From Paenibacillus sp. HGH0039 (lineage in GTDB: Bacteria > Bacillota > Bacilli > Paenibacillales > NBRC-103111), in contig NZ_KE150412.1 of NCBI RefSeq assembly GCF_000411255.1, positions 2,644,232 to 2,708,231 on the forward strand: a DNA stretch of 64,000 nucleotides. Direction: 5' to 3'. The notes under the pieces were generated by a model. That model saw only the letters and a list, made by a program, of their open reading frames with translations. It did not search any database and was not told the DNA's origin. Both the position numbers and the translations under genes were made by a program. Position 1 is the stretch's first letter. Each line of letters starts with the position of its first letter. Shown in pieces: positions 32,950 through 40,470 of this stretch.

Positions 32950-33978
32950 TCATTTATTTTCAGTAATTCGGCTTATTGCTTCTGGATGAATCGCCTTAAG
33001 AAGGGTCATCAAATTTTCTGACAGCTCACTGTAGCGCATTTCATCAAAAGGATAAGCATACAGCTGCGAAGTCCGTATGGCGCGCAGGCTTTGCCACTCC
33101 TCACGTTCCTTAAGAGGAACATATTCAGGTGACCGAAAGTAATTTTGGTATAGAATCAAATCCGGATCAGCCTTGCGCAGTTGTTCCAGTGTAATGGGGA
33201 TGCTATCCGGGCTTTGGTTGTCTACCCACGGTAGAATATTCTCTCCTCCGGCCGTGGAAAGCAAATCATCTTCCAACGTATTTTTTCCTACGCCTACACT
33301 GGTCACTTGATCATTCTTGGAATAAGAACGATTGTAGCCGCGCTCCCAGTAAATTTTTTTCACCGGCATTCCCTTCCGGGCTTCCTTCACTTGCACAATA
33401 GTCTTCCCAAGCTTGTCCGATGCTTGCTCCGCAGGCTCTCGCCTGTTTAAAATGATCCCCACTGTGAGCATATCCGAAGCAATCTGGTCGATCTCGGAAT
33501 GCCCTGTTACCCAGATAGGAAATCCCAACGTCCGAAAGCTTTGTATATTCATGCACATCTCCGAACCTGGATAAACCAGAACGGAAGGGGCTGGATAGAG
33601 GAAAAAATCCGGTTTCGATTTTGCGATAATCCGTTCCCTTGCTCCCCACAAACTGCTTGCCGAATCTTCCGTTACTTCGACGATTTTATCGCTTGCCCCA
33701 ATGACTTTCATAAAGTCGTTAAGTTCAGCATTGTCTACGGCAACCCGTTGTGGTTCACTCGGGATGGTGACCTCTGCCCCGCAAGCATCCTTCAAGACCA
33801 GAGGATAGACCGTTTGTTTAGCTTTATGTTTTGAGATTAGAGAATCTGGAGTGGTAGCAAGTTGCGGATTCAGGGACTGCTCGTGAGAACAGCCGGAAGC
33901 GGCCACTATACTTGACAGCGCAACCAACTTGACCAGGAAACACCGGCACTGTCCGACACGTTTATTTTTAATTTGAAT
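32950..33978 (-). CDS. Siderophore-type substrate-binding lipoprotein (orphan), likely ATT start
   Basis: An iron-siderophore/cobalamin-type binding protein (FecB/BtuF fold). The segment YPLVLKDACGAEVTIPSEPQRV is the typical N-terminal strand pattern, and SPDSIPITLEQLRKADPDLIL is the typical C-lobe. The lipobox-like AASGC ends the signal region. The frame is usually read from a TTG at 33927, but that leaves no positively charged N-region and no ribosome site. Starting at ATT (33978) gives MQIKNKRVGQ, a proper signal start, with GGGAGGGGG eight bases upstream. No permease or ATPase gene is adjacent. It may feed the FecCD-type operon about 3 kb away, or work with the two exported proteins downstream. 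Composition is AT-rich relative to neighbours. Confidence 0.78.
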   Translation of the reverse strand: MQIKNKRVGQCRCFLVKLVALSSIVAASGCSHEQSLNPQLATTPDSLISKHKAKQTVYPLVLKDACGAEVTIPSEPQRVAVDNAELNDFMKVIGASDKIVEVTEDSASSLWGARERIIAKSKPDFFLYPAPSVLVYPGSEMCMNIQSFRTLGFPIWVTGHSEIDQIASDMLTVGIILNRREPAEQASDKLGKTIVQVKEARKGMPVKKIYWERGYNRSYSKNDQVTSVGVGKNTLEDDLLSTAGGENILPWVDNQSPDSIPITLEQLRKADPDLILYQNYFRSPEYVPLKEREEWQSLRAIRTSQLYAYPFDEMRYSELSENLMTLLKAIHPEAISRITENK

Positions 33979-34113
33979 AGGCGCGGCCCCCTCCCTAATT
34001 ATTCCCCATATAACAGTACTATTTTTTTACATATTTGTAAGTCGAAAAGTATAAAGAATGCATAAAATTATGTTGGTTGGATGAGGCTCCATCTCAACAA
34101 TTTTGTTTACATC

Positions 34114-34157
34114 AAAAAAAGCCCCTTTCCCCTCAGTCTGGACTGAAGGGAAAGGAG
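34114..34157 (-). terminator. Terminator of the small helical protein gene
   Basis: CCTTTCCCCTCAGTC pairs with GACTGAAGGGAAAGG, followed on the minus strand by seven T residues. Confidence 0.92.
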
Positions 34158-34188
34158 CGCCTTCTGATCCTGCCGGGGCAGGAAAGCC

Positions 34189-34446
34189 TCAGGAACGCGT
34201 GCCGTTGTGCAGGTCTTCGATCTCCTGCCGCAGGCCGTTTTCGACTTCCTCGAATGCGGGCTGGTTAAAGCTCAGCGAAGCGTCCTCCACGGCGCGTTCG
34301 GCATGCCGGATAGCCTGATTCGCCTGCTCTTCAAGCTTGGCTGTCGGGTGGGACAGCGCTTGGGAGACGGCGTTGTGGACCTTTTCCAGCGAATTTTGCG
34401 CTTGAGAAATCGGGTTTTGCGACTGCAGACTGGAATCGCGTTCGGT
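34189..34446 (-). CDS. Small acidic helical protein of unknown function
   Basis: An 85-residue hydrophilic protein with no signal peptide or membrane segment. It is almost entirely predicted helix, rich in Gln, Glu, Ala and Asn (for example KLEEQANQAIRHAERAVEDA), so probably a coiled coil. AAGGAGG lies eight bases before the ATG at 34446, a very good ribosome site; the frame seven codons upstream has none. It has its own terminator. I do not recognise the family. Small Gln/Glu-rich helical proteins of this kind are often sporulation or stress products, but nothing here proves that. Confidence 0.75.
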   Translation of the reverse strand, partial: TERDSSLQSQNPISQAQNSLEKVHNAVSQALSHPTAKLEEQANQAIRHAERAVEDASLSFNQPAFEEVENGLRQEIEDLHNGTRS

Positions 34447-34539
34447 CATGATTGAAGCCTCCTTCATCTCGATAGGAATTTCAGACTCCTATAGGATGAG
34501 GCAACCCTGCGGTGTTTATGCTAACGGGCTTTTTACGGA

Positions 34540-35907
34540 CTAAGAAATGATTCCGACCGAGTACAGGAAAATAAGAACGATCAGCGGCGGAATCACGATG
34601 CGGAGCAGGAATACCCATACCCGCAGCAGTGTACCTTTGAGCCCGGCTTCTTCCATGGCGCGTTTCGAGGCGTACGCGATAAAGAGCGTAACGACCAGGC
34701 CGCCGATAGGAAGCAGAATGTTGGAGGTGACGAAATCCAAGGAATCGAACACCGTCTTGCCGCCGATTTTGAAATCGCTCAGAACACCGCCGACCGACAA
34801 GGCCGAAGGCACCCCAACGATAAAACAAACCGCGGTCGTCCAGGACGTCGCCTTAAGCCGTGTCCATTTCCAGCGATCCATCGCAAAAGCCACCGGCACT
34901 TCCAGCAGCGACAGGATCGACGTGAAAGCGGCGATGGCCAGCAGGATGAAGAACAGGCCGCCGAAGGCCGCGCCCAAAGGCATCGAAGAGAACGCCGCAG
35001 GCAGCACGACGAAGACAAGTCCGGGCCCTTGAGCCGGCTCCAGGCCGAACGAGAACGTAGTCGGGAACACGATGAGGCCCGCGATAAGGGCGTACAGCAG
35101 ATTGCCGCCCGTAACCGCAACGGTCGCTTTTCCCAGAGACTGCTCTTTCTGCACGTAGGAGCCGTACGTGATCATGACGCCCATTCCGACCGACATCGAG
35201 AAGAAAGCTTGTCCCAGGGCAACGAGCGCAGACTCGCCCGTCAGCTTGCTGAAATCCGGCTTCAGGAAAAATTCGATGCCCGCTCCGGCTCCCGGAAGCG
35301 TCAAGGCACGCGCCATCAGAATGAGCAGCACGACCGCAAGCGCGGGAATAAGCACCTTGTTGAATTTTTCAATACCCCCGGATACTCCTCTCGCAATTAC
35401 CCAGCCGGATAGTGCCAGAATGAGGAACTGCCAGGCTATCGGGCTGTACCCGGAGGTAAAGGTTTGAAACTGAACGGCGTAATCCGTTCCTTTGTACAAA
35501 GCCCCCGTAAAGGAGCTAAGCGCATAATGCAGCGTCCAGCCCGCGATGACGGAATAAAAAGACGTGATCATAAAGGAACCGAACACCCCGAGAAAACCGA
35601 AGAAGCTCCAGCGTTTGGAACCCGACAAATTAAGAAAAGAGGTGGAGGCGTTCCCGCGTCCCGCGCGTCCTATGGCCATTTCGGCCAGCAAGACCGGCAT
35701 GCCGACGATGACGAGACAGATAATGAACAGCAGCACAAAAGCCGCTCCGCCGTATATCCCCGTTATATAAGGAAATTTCCAAAGGTTGCCGAGACCGATC
35801 GCACTCCCGATCGCCGACATAATGAAACCGAGGGAAGAGAAGCGTTCCCCGCCCTTTTCACCGGCTGCCGGGCCTGAAGTTCCCCCGTTTAAATCTTGTT
35901 TGCTCAT
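34540..35907 (-). CDS. Sodium-dependent transporter, NSS/SNF family
   Basis: A 455-residue membrane protein with about eleven to twelve helices, of the neurotransmitter:sodium symporter family (LeuT-like). The helix-1 signature FIMSAIGSAIGLGNLWKFPY near residue 30 carries the unwound Gly/Leu sodium- and substrate-binding stretch. The helix-2 region follows with GGAAFVLLF and MPVLLAEMAIGR. It resembles Bacillus YocR/YhdH. The substrate is probably an amino acid, but no residue here decides which. It is a single gene. Confidence 0.92.
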   Translation of the reverse strand: MSKQDLNGGTSGPAAGEKGGERFSSLGFIMSAIGSAIGLGNLWKFPYITGIYGGAAFVLLFIICLVIVGMPVLLAEMAIGRAGRGNASTSFLNLSGSKRWSFFGFLGVFGSFMITSFYSVIAGWTLHYALSSFTGALYKGTDYAVQFQTFTSGYSPIAWQFLILALSGWVIARGVSGGIEKFNKVLIPALAVVLLILMARALTLPGAGAGIEFFLKPDFSKLTGESALVALGQAFFSMSVGMGVMITYGSYVQKEQSLGKATVAVTGGNLLYALIAGLIVFPTTFSFGLEPAQGPGLVFVVLPAAFSSMPLGAAFGGLFFILLAIAAFTSILSLLEVPVAFAMDRWKWTRLKATSWTTAVCFIVGVPSALSVGGVLSDFKIGGKTVFDSLDFVTSNILLPIGGLVVTLFIAYASKRAMEEAGLKGTLLRVWVFLLRIVIPPLIVLIFLYSVGIIS

Positions 35908-36054
35908 GCTGTCACCTGCTTGTATTGGTCTAGGATTTTAACGGTCTGTATATAAACAGAGGTTTATTCTATCGGAAAGGCGAGAGAGTGTCCAGTTATT
36001 ATTGACCTATGTTCAATAAATCACTATAAGTTCTTGAGGACTATAGCGGCCAAA

Positions 36055-36085
36055 TAAAAAACGGCCGCCCGAAGGGGCCGCCGCG
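36055..36085 (-). terminator. Terminator of the siderophore permease operon
   Basis: CGGCCGCCC GAAG GGGCCGCCG forms a GC-rich stem with a tetraloop, followed on the minus strand by six T residues. It lies just after the ATPase gene. Confidence 0.88.
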
Positions 36086-36100
36086 TTACAATCTATTCGA

Positions 36101-36979
36101 TTAAACCGGCAAAGGCGCCGGTTCGGACAAAGGAGAATCCGGAGACGAGACCGATTTGGCGTTTACGAAGTTCACCATCTCCTCGCAGCCCGGAAGTCTC
36201 CGTCCTTTACCGAAAGGCACGCACGTAGGCGTTCCGAAAATAGGATCGCGGACGAGGCGGCAGTTCAGGCCGAACACGTGGCGGACCAGTTCCTCCGTTA
36301 CGATTTCCTCGGGCTTGCCCGCGGCGTAGACCTTCTTGTCGCAAATAGCGACGATATGGTGCGCATAACGGCAGGCCAGATTGAGGTCGTGGAGAACCAT
36401 GACGATCGTCGTGTTCTCCTTCTCGTTGAGCTCCCACAGGAGATCGAGAATTTCGATCTGATGCGTCATGTCGAGATAGGTCGTCGGCTCGTCGAGCAGG
36501 ATCGTGTTGGTCCCCTGCGCGAGAGTCATGGCGATCCAGGCCCGCTGTCTCTGTCCGCCCGACAGCGAATCCACTTGACGCTCGGCCAGCGGAGCCATCC
36601 CCGTCGCTTCCAGCGCCTTGGTTACCGCCGCCTCGTCTTCCCGGGTCCACTGCTTCAGCCAGTTCTGGTGCGGATAGCGCCCCTGCTTCACGAGTTCAAA
36701 GACGGTCATCCCTTCCGGAGCGGTAGGACCCTGCGGCAGAATCGCCATCTGACGGGCCACTTCCTTGGTGGACTGCTTCGCGATTTCCTGGCCGTTCAGC
36801 AGCACGGCGCCGTTCTTGGGCTTCATCAGCCGGGCCATGGAGCGCAGCAGCGTCGATTTACCGCAGCCGTTGCAGCCGATCAACACGGTAATCTGACCTT
36901 TCGGAATCTCCAGATCGAGATCCTCGATAATATCCGTTTGATTGTAAGAAAGCGTCAGCGACTTGGTTTCGATCCCATA
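36101..36979 (-). CDS. Iron-siderophore ABC transporter ATPase (FecE/YusV-like)
   Basis: A 292-residue ATPase of the FecE/FhuC/YusV class. Walker A is GCNGCGKST, the signature [10 protein letters not shown], Walker [13 protein letters not shown], and the switch His lies in [14 protein letters not shown]. The C-terminal 60 residues carry the extra segment common in FhuC-type proteins ([19 protein letters not shown]). AAAGGAG lies nine bases before the ATG at 36979, which I prefer to the GTG or ATG further upstream. It is the last gene of a Fur-controlled operon. Some Bacillus ATPases of this type serve several permeases, so it may work with binding proteins encoded elsewhere. Confidence 0.92.
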   Translation of the reverse strand, partial: YGIETKSLTLSYNQTDIIEDLDLEIPKGQITVLIGCNGCGKSTLLRSMARLMKPKNGAVLLNGQEIAKQSTKEVARQMAILPQGPTAPEGMTVFELVKQGRYPHQNWLKQWTREDEAAVTKALEATGMAPLAERQVDSLSGGQRQRAWIAMTLAQGTNTILLDEPTTYLDMTHQIEILDLLWELNEKENTTIVMVLHDLNLACRYAHHIVAICDKKVYAAGKPEEIVTEELVRHVFGLNCRLVRDPIFGTPTCVPFGKGRRLPGCEEMVNFVNAKSVSSPDSPLSEPAPLPV

Positions 36980-37163
36980 CATACGCTCAATCTCCTTTGC
37001 CAAGAAAAGTGGTGTTCATCCAGATGACGAGAGGCGGCTAATCGTTCCGGGCGGCAGTCCGCGCTGCGTACCTCCCGTGTGATAGAACTGTCCGCCGCAA
37101 ATGCGGATGACAGTAGCCGTATCTGGGCGCAGCGCCTTCCTATCTATATACCGGATCGCTCAT

Positions 37164-38219
37164 TTATGTGTTCCGGGATTTGTACAGCAGATAAATAAAA
37201 TACGGGGCCCCGACGCAGGCCGTAAAAATCCCGGCCGGATAATCGTGCGGCGGAAACGCCGTGCGGCCGATATAATCGGACACCAGCACGACCAGGGCGC
37301 CGAACAGCCCCGACGCCGGCAGCAAAGCGCCGTACGCGCTTCCGACAAGCCGCCGCGCCATATGCGGCGCGATCAGCCCGACGAAGGTGATGCCTCCGCC
37401 GAAGGCTACGGCCGAACCGGCAAGAGCGGTGCTGAGCAGAATCAGCACGACGCGCTGGCGGTTCACCCGGCTGCCCACGCTAGTGGCGACCGAATCGCCC
37501 AGCGCCTGGACGTTAAGGCTGCGAGCCATGTACGCGAGAATCGGAATCAGCACCGCCAGCCATAAGGCCAGCGCTCCGACATGGCTCCAATTCGAGCCGT
37601 AGACGCTCCCCACCTTCCAGGTAACGGCCTGGGTAGTCAGTACCGGCGGGGCGAGCAGGATCAGCATCGTGTTCACCGCGGACAAAGAAGCCGCGATTCC
37701 GATGCCGATCAGCACGAGCCTTACCGGCGGCAGCCCGTTCTTCCAGGCCAGGGCCATGATGACCAGCGCCGTCAATGAAGCGCCGACGAAGGCCGCAAGC
37801 GGCAGCCACTGGGCCTGGGAAAGGAACGTGCTGCTCGTGCCGGTCGTTATCACGATGAAGGCGACGACGAACACGCCGGCGCCGTCGGTGATGCCGATGA
37901 TATCCGGAGACGCCAGCGGATTGCGGCTGACGCCCTGCAGGATCGCTCCGGCCATAGCCAGCGCCGCCCCTACCATGACCGCCACGAGAACCCGCGGCAG
38001 CCGGAACGTGTGAATGACGAGCGCATCCTGCGGCGTGCCCATCCCCAGCAGCGTGCGGAGCACTTGCAGCGGGCTGATTTTGATCTCACCCGTGCCCGTC
38101 GAGACGAGCATGAGGAGGAAGAGCAGCACCGCGAGAACCGCGGTGACGAGCAGGGCCCGTTTATCCAGTACAAATGAAATGGACGGCCATTTTAGACGAA
38201 TATGTTTGTAGCGGCTCAT
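37164..38219 (-). CDS. Iron-siderophore ABC transporter permease (FecCD family), second subunit
   Basis: A 351-residue FecCD-type permease with about ten helices. Family stretches include RLPRVLVAVMVGAALAMAGAILQGVSRNPLASPDIIG near residue 70 and GGGITFVGLIAPHMARRLVGS in the coupling region near residue 270. Its start overlaps the end of the other permease gene by four bases. The two should form the heterodimeric channel for a ferric siderophore. A spacer of about 180 bases with a CTGTC/GACAG hairpin (near 37089-37114) separates it from the ATPase gene. Confidence 0.92.
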   Translation of the reverse strand: MSRYKHIRLKWPSISFVLDKRALLVTAVLAVLLFLLMLVSTGTGEIKISPLQVLRTLLGMGTPQDALVIHTFRLPRVLVAVMVGAALAMAGAILQGVSRNPLASPDIIGITDGAGVFVVAFIVITTGTSSTFLSQAQWLPLAAFVGASLTALVIMALAWKNGLPPVRLVLIGIGIAASLSAVNTMLILLAPPVLTTQAVTWKVGSVYGSNWSHVGALALWLAVLIPILAYMARSLNVQALGDSVATSVGSRVNRQRVVLILLSTALAGSAVAFGGGITFVGLIAPHMARRLVGSAYGALLPASGLFGALVVLVSDYIGRTAFPPHDYPAGIFTACVGAPYFIYLLYKSRNT

Positions 38220-39223
38220 GAGGAAGTCTTAAACCCCCTCCGCGCGATATAGACGAAAAACGGCGTTCCGATAAAGGCCGTCATCACACCGACGGGAACT
38301 TCCTGCGGCATGATGATGAAACGCGAAAGCGTGTCGGCCGCCACCAGCAGCAGCGCGCCGCAGATTCCCGCGTACGGGATGACCCAGCGGTGATCGAAGC
38401 CGACGAGCGACCGGACAAGGTGCGGCACGATAATGCCGACGAATCCGATCGGGCCCGCCACGGCGACGGAGCCTCCGGCCAGGAAGACCACGACGACGGC
38501 CGCGATCAGCTTGATGTAGACCGTGCGCTGTCCCAGCCCGACGGCCACGTCCTCACCCATCATCAGGACGTTGATCTGGCTGGACAGCAGCAGGGCGACG
38601 AGCCAGGCTGCGCCCAGATAAGGCAGCACCGGGAGCAGAATGTCCAGCTTGCGTCCCTCTACCGATCCGGCCAGCCAGTACAGGACGTCCTGGATGCGCG
38701 TCTCGTTGGAGAGCAGCACGCCCTGCGTGAGCGAGTTGGCCAAGGCCGCGACCGCTGCGCCGGCGAGCGTCAGCTTCATGGGCGTGAGCCCTCCCCGGCC
38801 GACGGAGCCGAGCATGTACACGACCGCCGAAGCGATGGCCGCGCCCAGAAAGGCGATCCACGCCAGCGTGGACAGCGAGCTGACCGACAGCAGGGACATC
38901 GCGATCACGATGAGCAGGCCCGCTCCCGCATTAATGCCGAGAAGCCCCGGCGAAGCGAGCGGATTCTTCGTAAGCGCCTGCATGAGCACGCCCGCAATGG
39001 CGAGGCTCGAACCGACGGCGGCCGCGATCAGCGCTCTGGGCATCCGCGCTTCGCGGATGATCAGATGCTCGTTGGAGCCGTTAAAAGCACGGTAGGCATC
39101 CCAGGCGGTATGCCAGTTGGTGCCCGTATATCCGTAAACGATGCTGCATCCCATAGCAAGTATAAGAAGGGCGACACCGGTCAGAAGTCCTATGGTTTTG
39201 AAAGTGTTTGATCTTAGAGGCAA
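38216..39223 (-). CDS. Iron-siderophore ABC transporter permease (FecCD family), first subunit
   Basis: A 335-residue FecCD-type permease with the matching motifs MPRALIAAAVGSSLAIAGVLMQALTKNPLASPGLLG and GFVGIIVPHLVRSLVGFDHR. It is the first gene of the operon, reading leftward from a promoter with a perfect Fur box, so it should be expressed when iron is scarce. No binding-protein gene lies in the operon, which is unusual; the orphan FecB-like lipoprotein at 32950 is the nearest candidate. Confidence 0.92.
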   Translation of the reverse strand: MPLRSNTFKTIGLLTGVALLILAMGCSIVYGYTGTNWHTAWDAYRAFNGSNEHLIIREARMPRALIAAAVGSSLAIAGVLMQALTKNPLASPGLLGINAGAGLLIVIAMSLLSVSSLSTLAWIAFLGAAIASAVVYMLGSVGRGGLTPMKLTLAGAAVAALANSLTQGVLLSNETRIQDVLYWLAGSVEGRKLDILLPVLPYLGAAWLVALLLSSQINVLMMGEDVAVGLGQRTVYIKLIAAVVVVFLAGGSVAVAGPIGFVGIIVPHLVRSLVGFDHRWVIPYAGICGALLLVAADTLSRFIIMPQEVPVGVMTAFIGTPFFVYIARRGFKTSS

Positions 39224-39294
39224 ATCGGCAAACCCCTTTGCGAGTAGCGGGCATACCGGACAAACCCTATACGCCCTCTCCCTATTCTTCCCTT

Positions 39295-39323
39295 AGTGTA
39301 AAATACACCCCGCCCAATGTCAA
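39295..39323 (-). promoter_or_regulatory. Promoter of the siderophore permease operon
   Basis: On the minus strand TTGACA and TACACT are separated by 17 bases, about 70 bases before the first permease gene. The Fur box lies just upstream of the -35. Confidence 0.88.
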
Positions 39324-39329
39324 TGAAGT

Positions 39330-39344
39330 TGATAATCATTATCA
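39330..39344. promoter_or_regulatory. Perfect Fur box
   Basis: TGATAATCATTATCA is an exact 7-1-7 inverted repeat, the Bacillus Fur consensus. It sits next to the -35 of the siderophore permease promoter, so iron-loaded Fur should block transcription. Confidence 0.93.
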
Positions 39345-39393
39345 CAGGTAACCGTGACAAAATCCGGGACGTTTATACTTATTCTTATCTAAG

Positions 39394-39432
39394 AAAAAAT
39401 ACCCATCCGCCCCGGGTTCGGGAGAATGGGTA
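39394..39432 (-). terminator. Terminator of the ROK kinase gene
   Basis: TACCCAT pairs with ATGGGTA around a GC-rich inner region (CCCGAACCCGGGG on the minus strand), followed on the minus strand by six T residues. Confidence 0.85.
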
Positions 39433-39448
39433 CGGCTTTGCGGACCCG

Positions 39449-40336
39449 CTATCGGATTTCCGATCCGAGCGCGCGAGCGGCCAGCGCCAGAGCGCCGCAG
39501 ATTCCGGCGTTGTCGCCGAGCTGCGGGTATACGACGTAGTCGGCGATCCCCGCCGCAACTTCCTCTTTCTGAACGTAGCCGTTCAGAAGTTCCTGCAGGC
39601 GGGCGTGGATCAGCGGAAACAGCTGCTGCTGTTTCATCACGCCCCCGCCCATGATGATCTTCTCCGGCGACAGGATCAGAATGTAGCTCATCAGCGCCTG
39701 GGCCAGGTAATCGGCTTCGAGTTCCCAGGCTTTGTGAGCCGTGCCCAACTCGGTTCCCTTCACTCCCCAGCGCGCCTCGATAGCCGGACCTGCCGCCAGT
39801 CCTTCCAGGCAGTCTTTATGGTAAGGACATTTTCCTTCATAAGTGTCTTCCGCATTGCGGCGTACGAAGATGTGGCCCATCTCCGGATGCGTGAGCCCGT
39901 GCACGAGTTTGCCGCCCACAACGGCTCCGGCTCCGATGCCGGTTCCCACCGTAATATAAAGGCAGCTCTCCAGCCCTTTGGCCGCGCCCCAGGTCGCTTC
40001 CCCTAGCGCCGCCCCGTTCACGTCCGTGTCGAACTCCATCGGTACGTTGAAATGCTTTTTCAGTTCACCCAAAATATTATAGTTGCCCCAATGCGGCTTG
40101 GGGGTCGTTGTAATATACCCGTAAGTCGGGCTCTTCTTATTGGGATCTACCGGCCCGAACGAGCCTACGCCAAGCGCTTCGATCCCTTTGCCCTCAAAGA
40201 ATGAAAGGACGCTGCCCATCGTTTCTTCCGGAGTGGTCGTCGGGAAACTTACCCTTTCCAGTACCGTTCCGTCCTCGCTGCCTATCGCACAGACAAACTT
40301 GGTTCCGCCTGCTTCAATTGCTCCTAATGTACGCAT
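39449..40336 (-). CDS. ROK-family sugar kinase, probable fructokinase
   Basis: A 295-residue ROK kinase. The phosphate loop GAIEAGGTKFVCAIG is at the N terminus. DTDVNGAALGE carries the catalytic Asp near residue 105. The zinc-binding cluster has HPEMGHIFV followed by CPYHKDCLEGLAAGPAI, the arrangement of bacterial fructokinases (ScrK/GmuE-like) rather than of GlcK glucokinases. It phosphorylates a hexose in the cytosol with ATP; fructose is most likely. It is a single gene with no sugar transporter next to it. Confidence 0.9.
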   Translation of the reverse strand: MRTLGAIEAGGTKFVCAIGSEDGTVLERVSFPTTTPEETMGSVLSFFEGKGIEALGVGSFGPVDPNKKSPTYGYITTTPKPHWGNYNILGELKKHFNVPMEFDTDVNGAALGEATWGAAKGLESCLYITVGTGIGAGAVVGGKLVHGLTHPEMGHIFVRRNAEDTYEGKCPYHKDCLEGLAAGPAIEARWGVKGTELGTAHKAWELEADYLAQALMSYILILSPEKIIMGGGVMKQQQLFPLIHARLQELLNGYVQKEEVAAGIADYVVYPQLGDNAGICGALALAARALGSEIR

Positions 40337-40470
40337 CTGCTGTGTCCTCTCCTCTTCCGGTTACGAAAACAGACGGGCAGGAGAACGCGTCTCCCGGCCG
40401 TCTGTTCCTGTTATGCCCATTGTAAGAGATGCCGGATGGACATGCAATCATTCCAGTCACACAAATCCGA

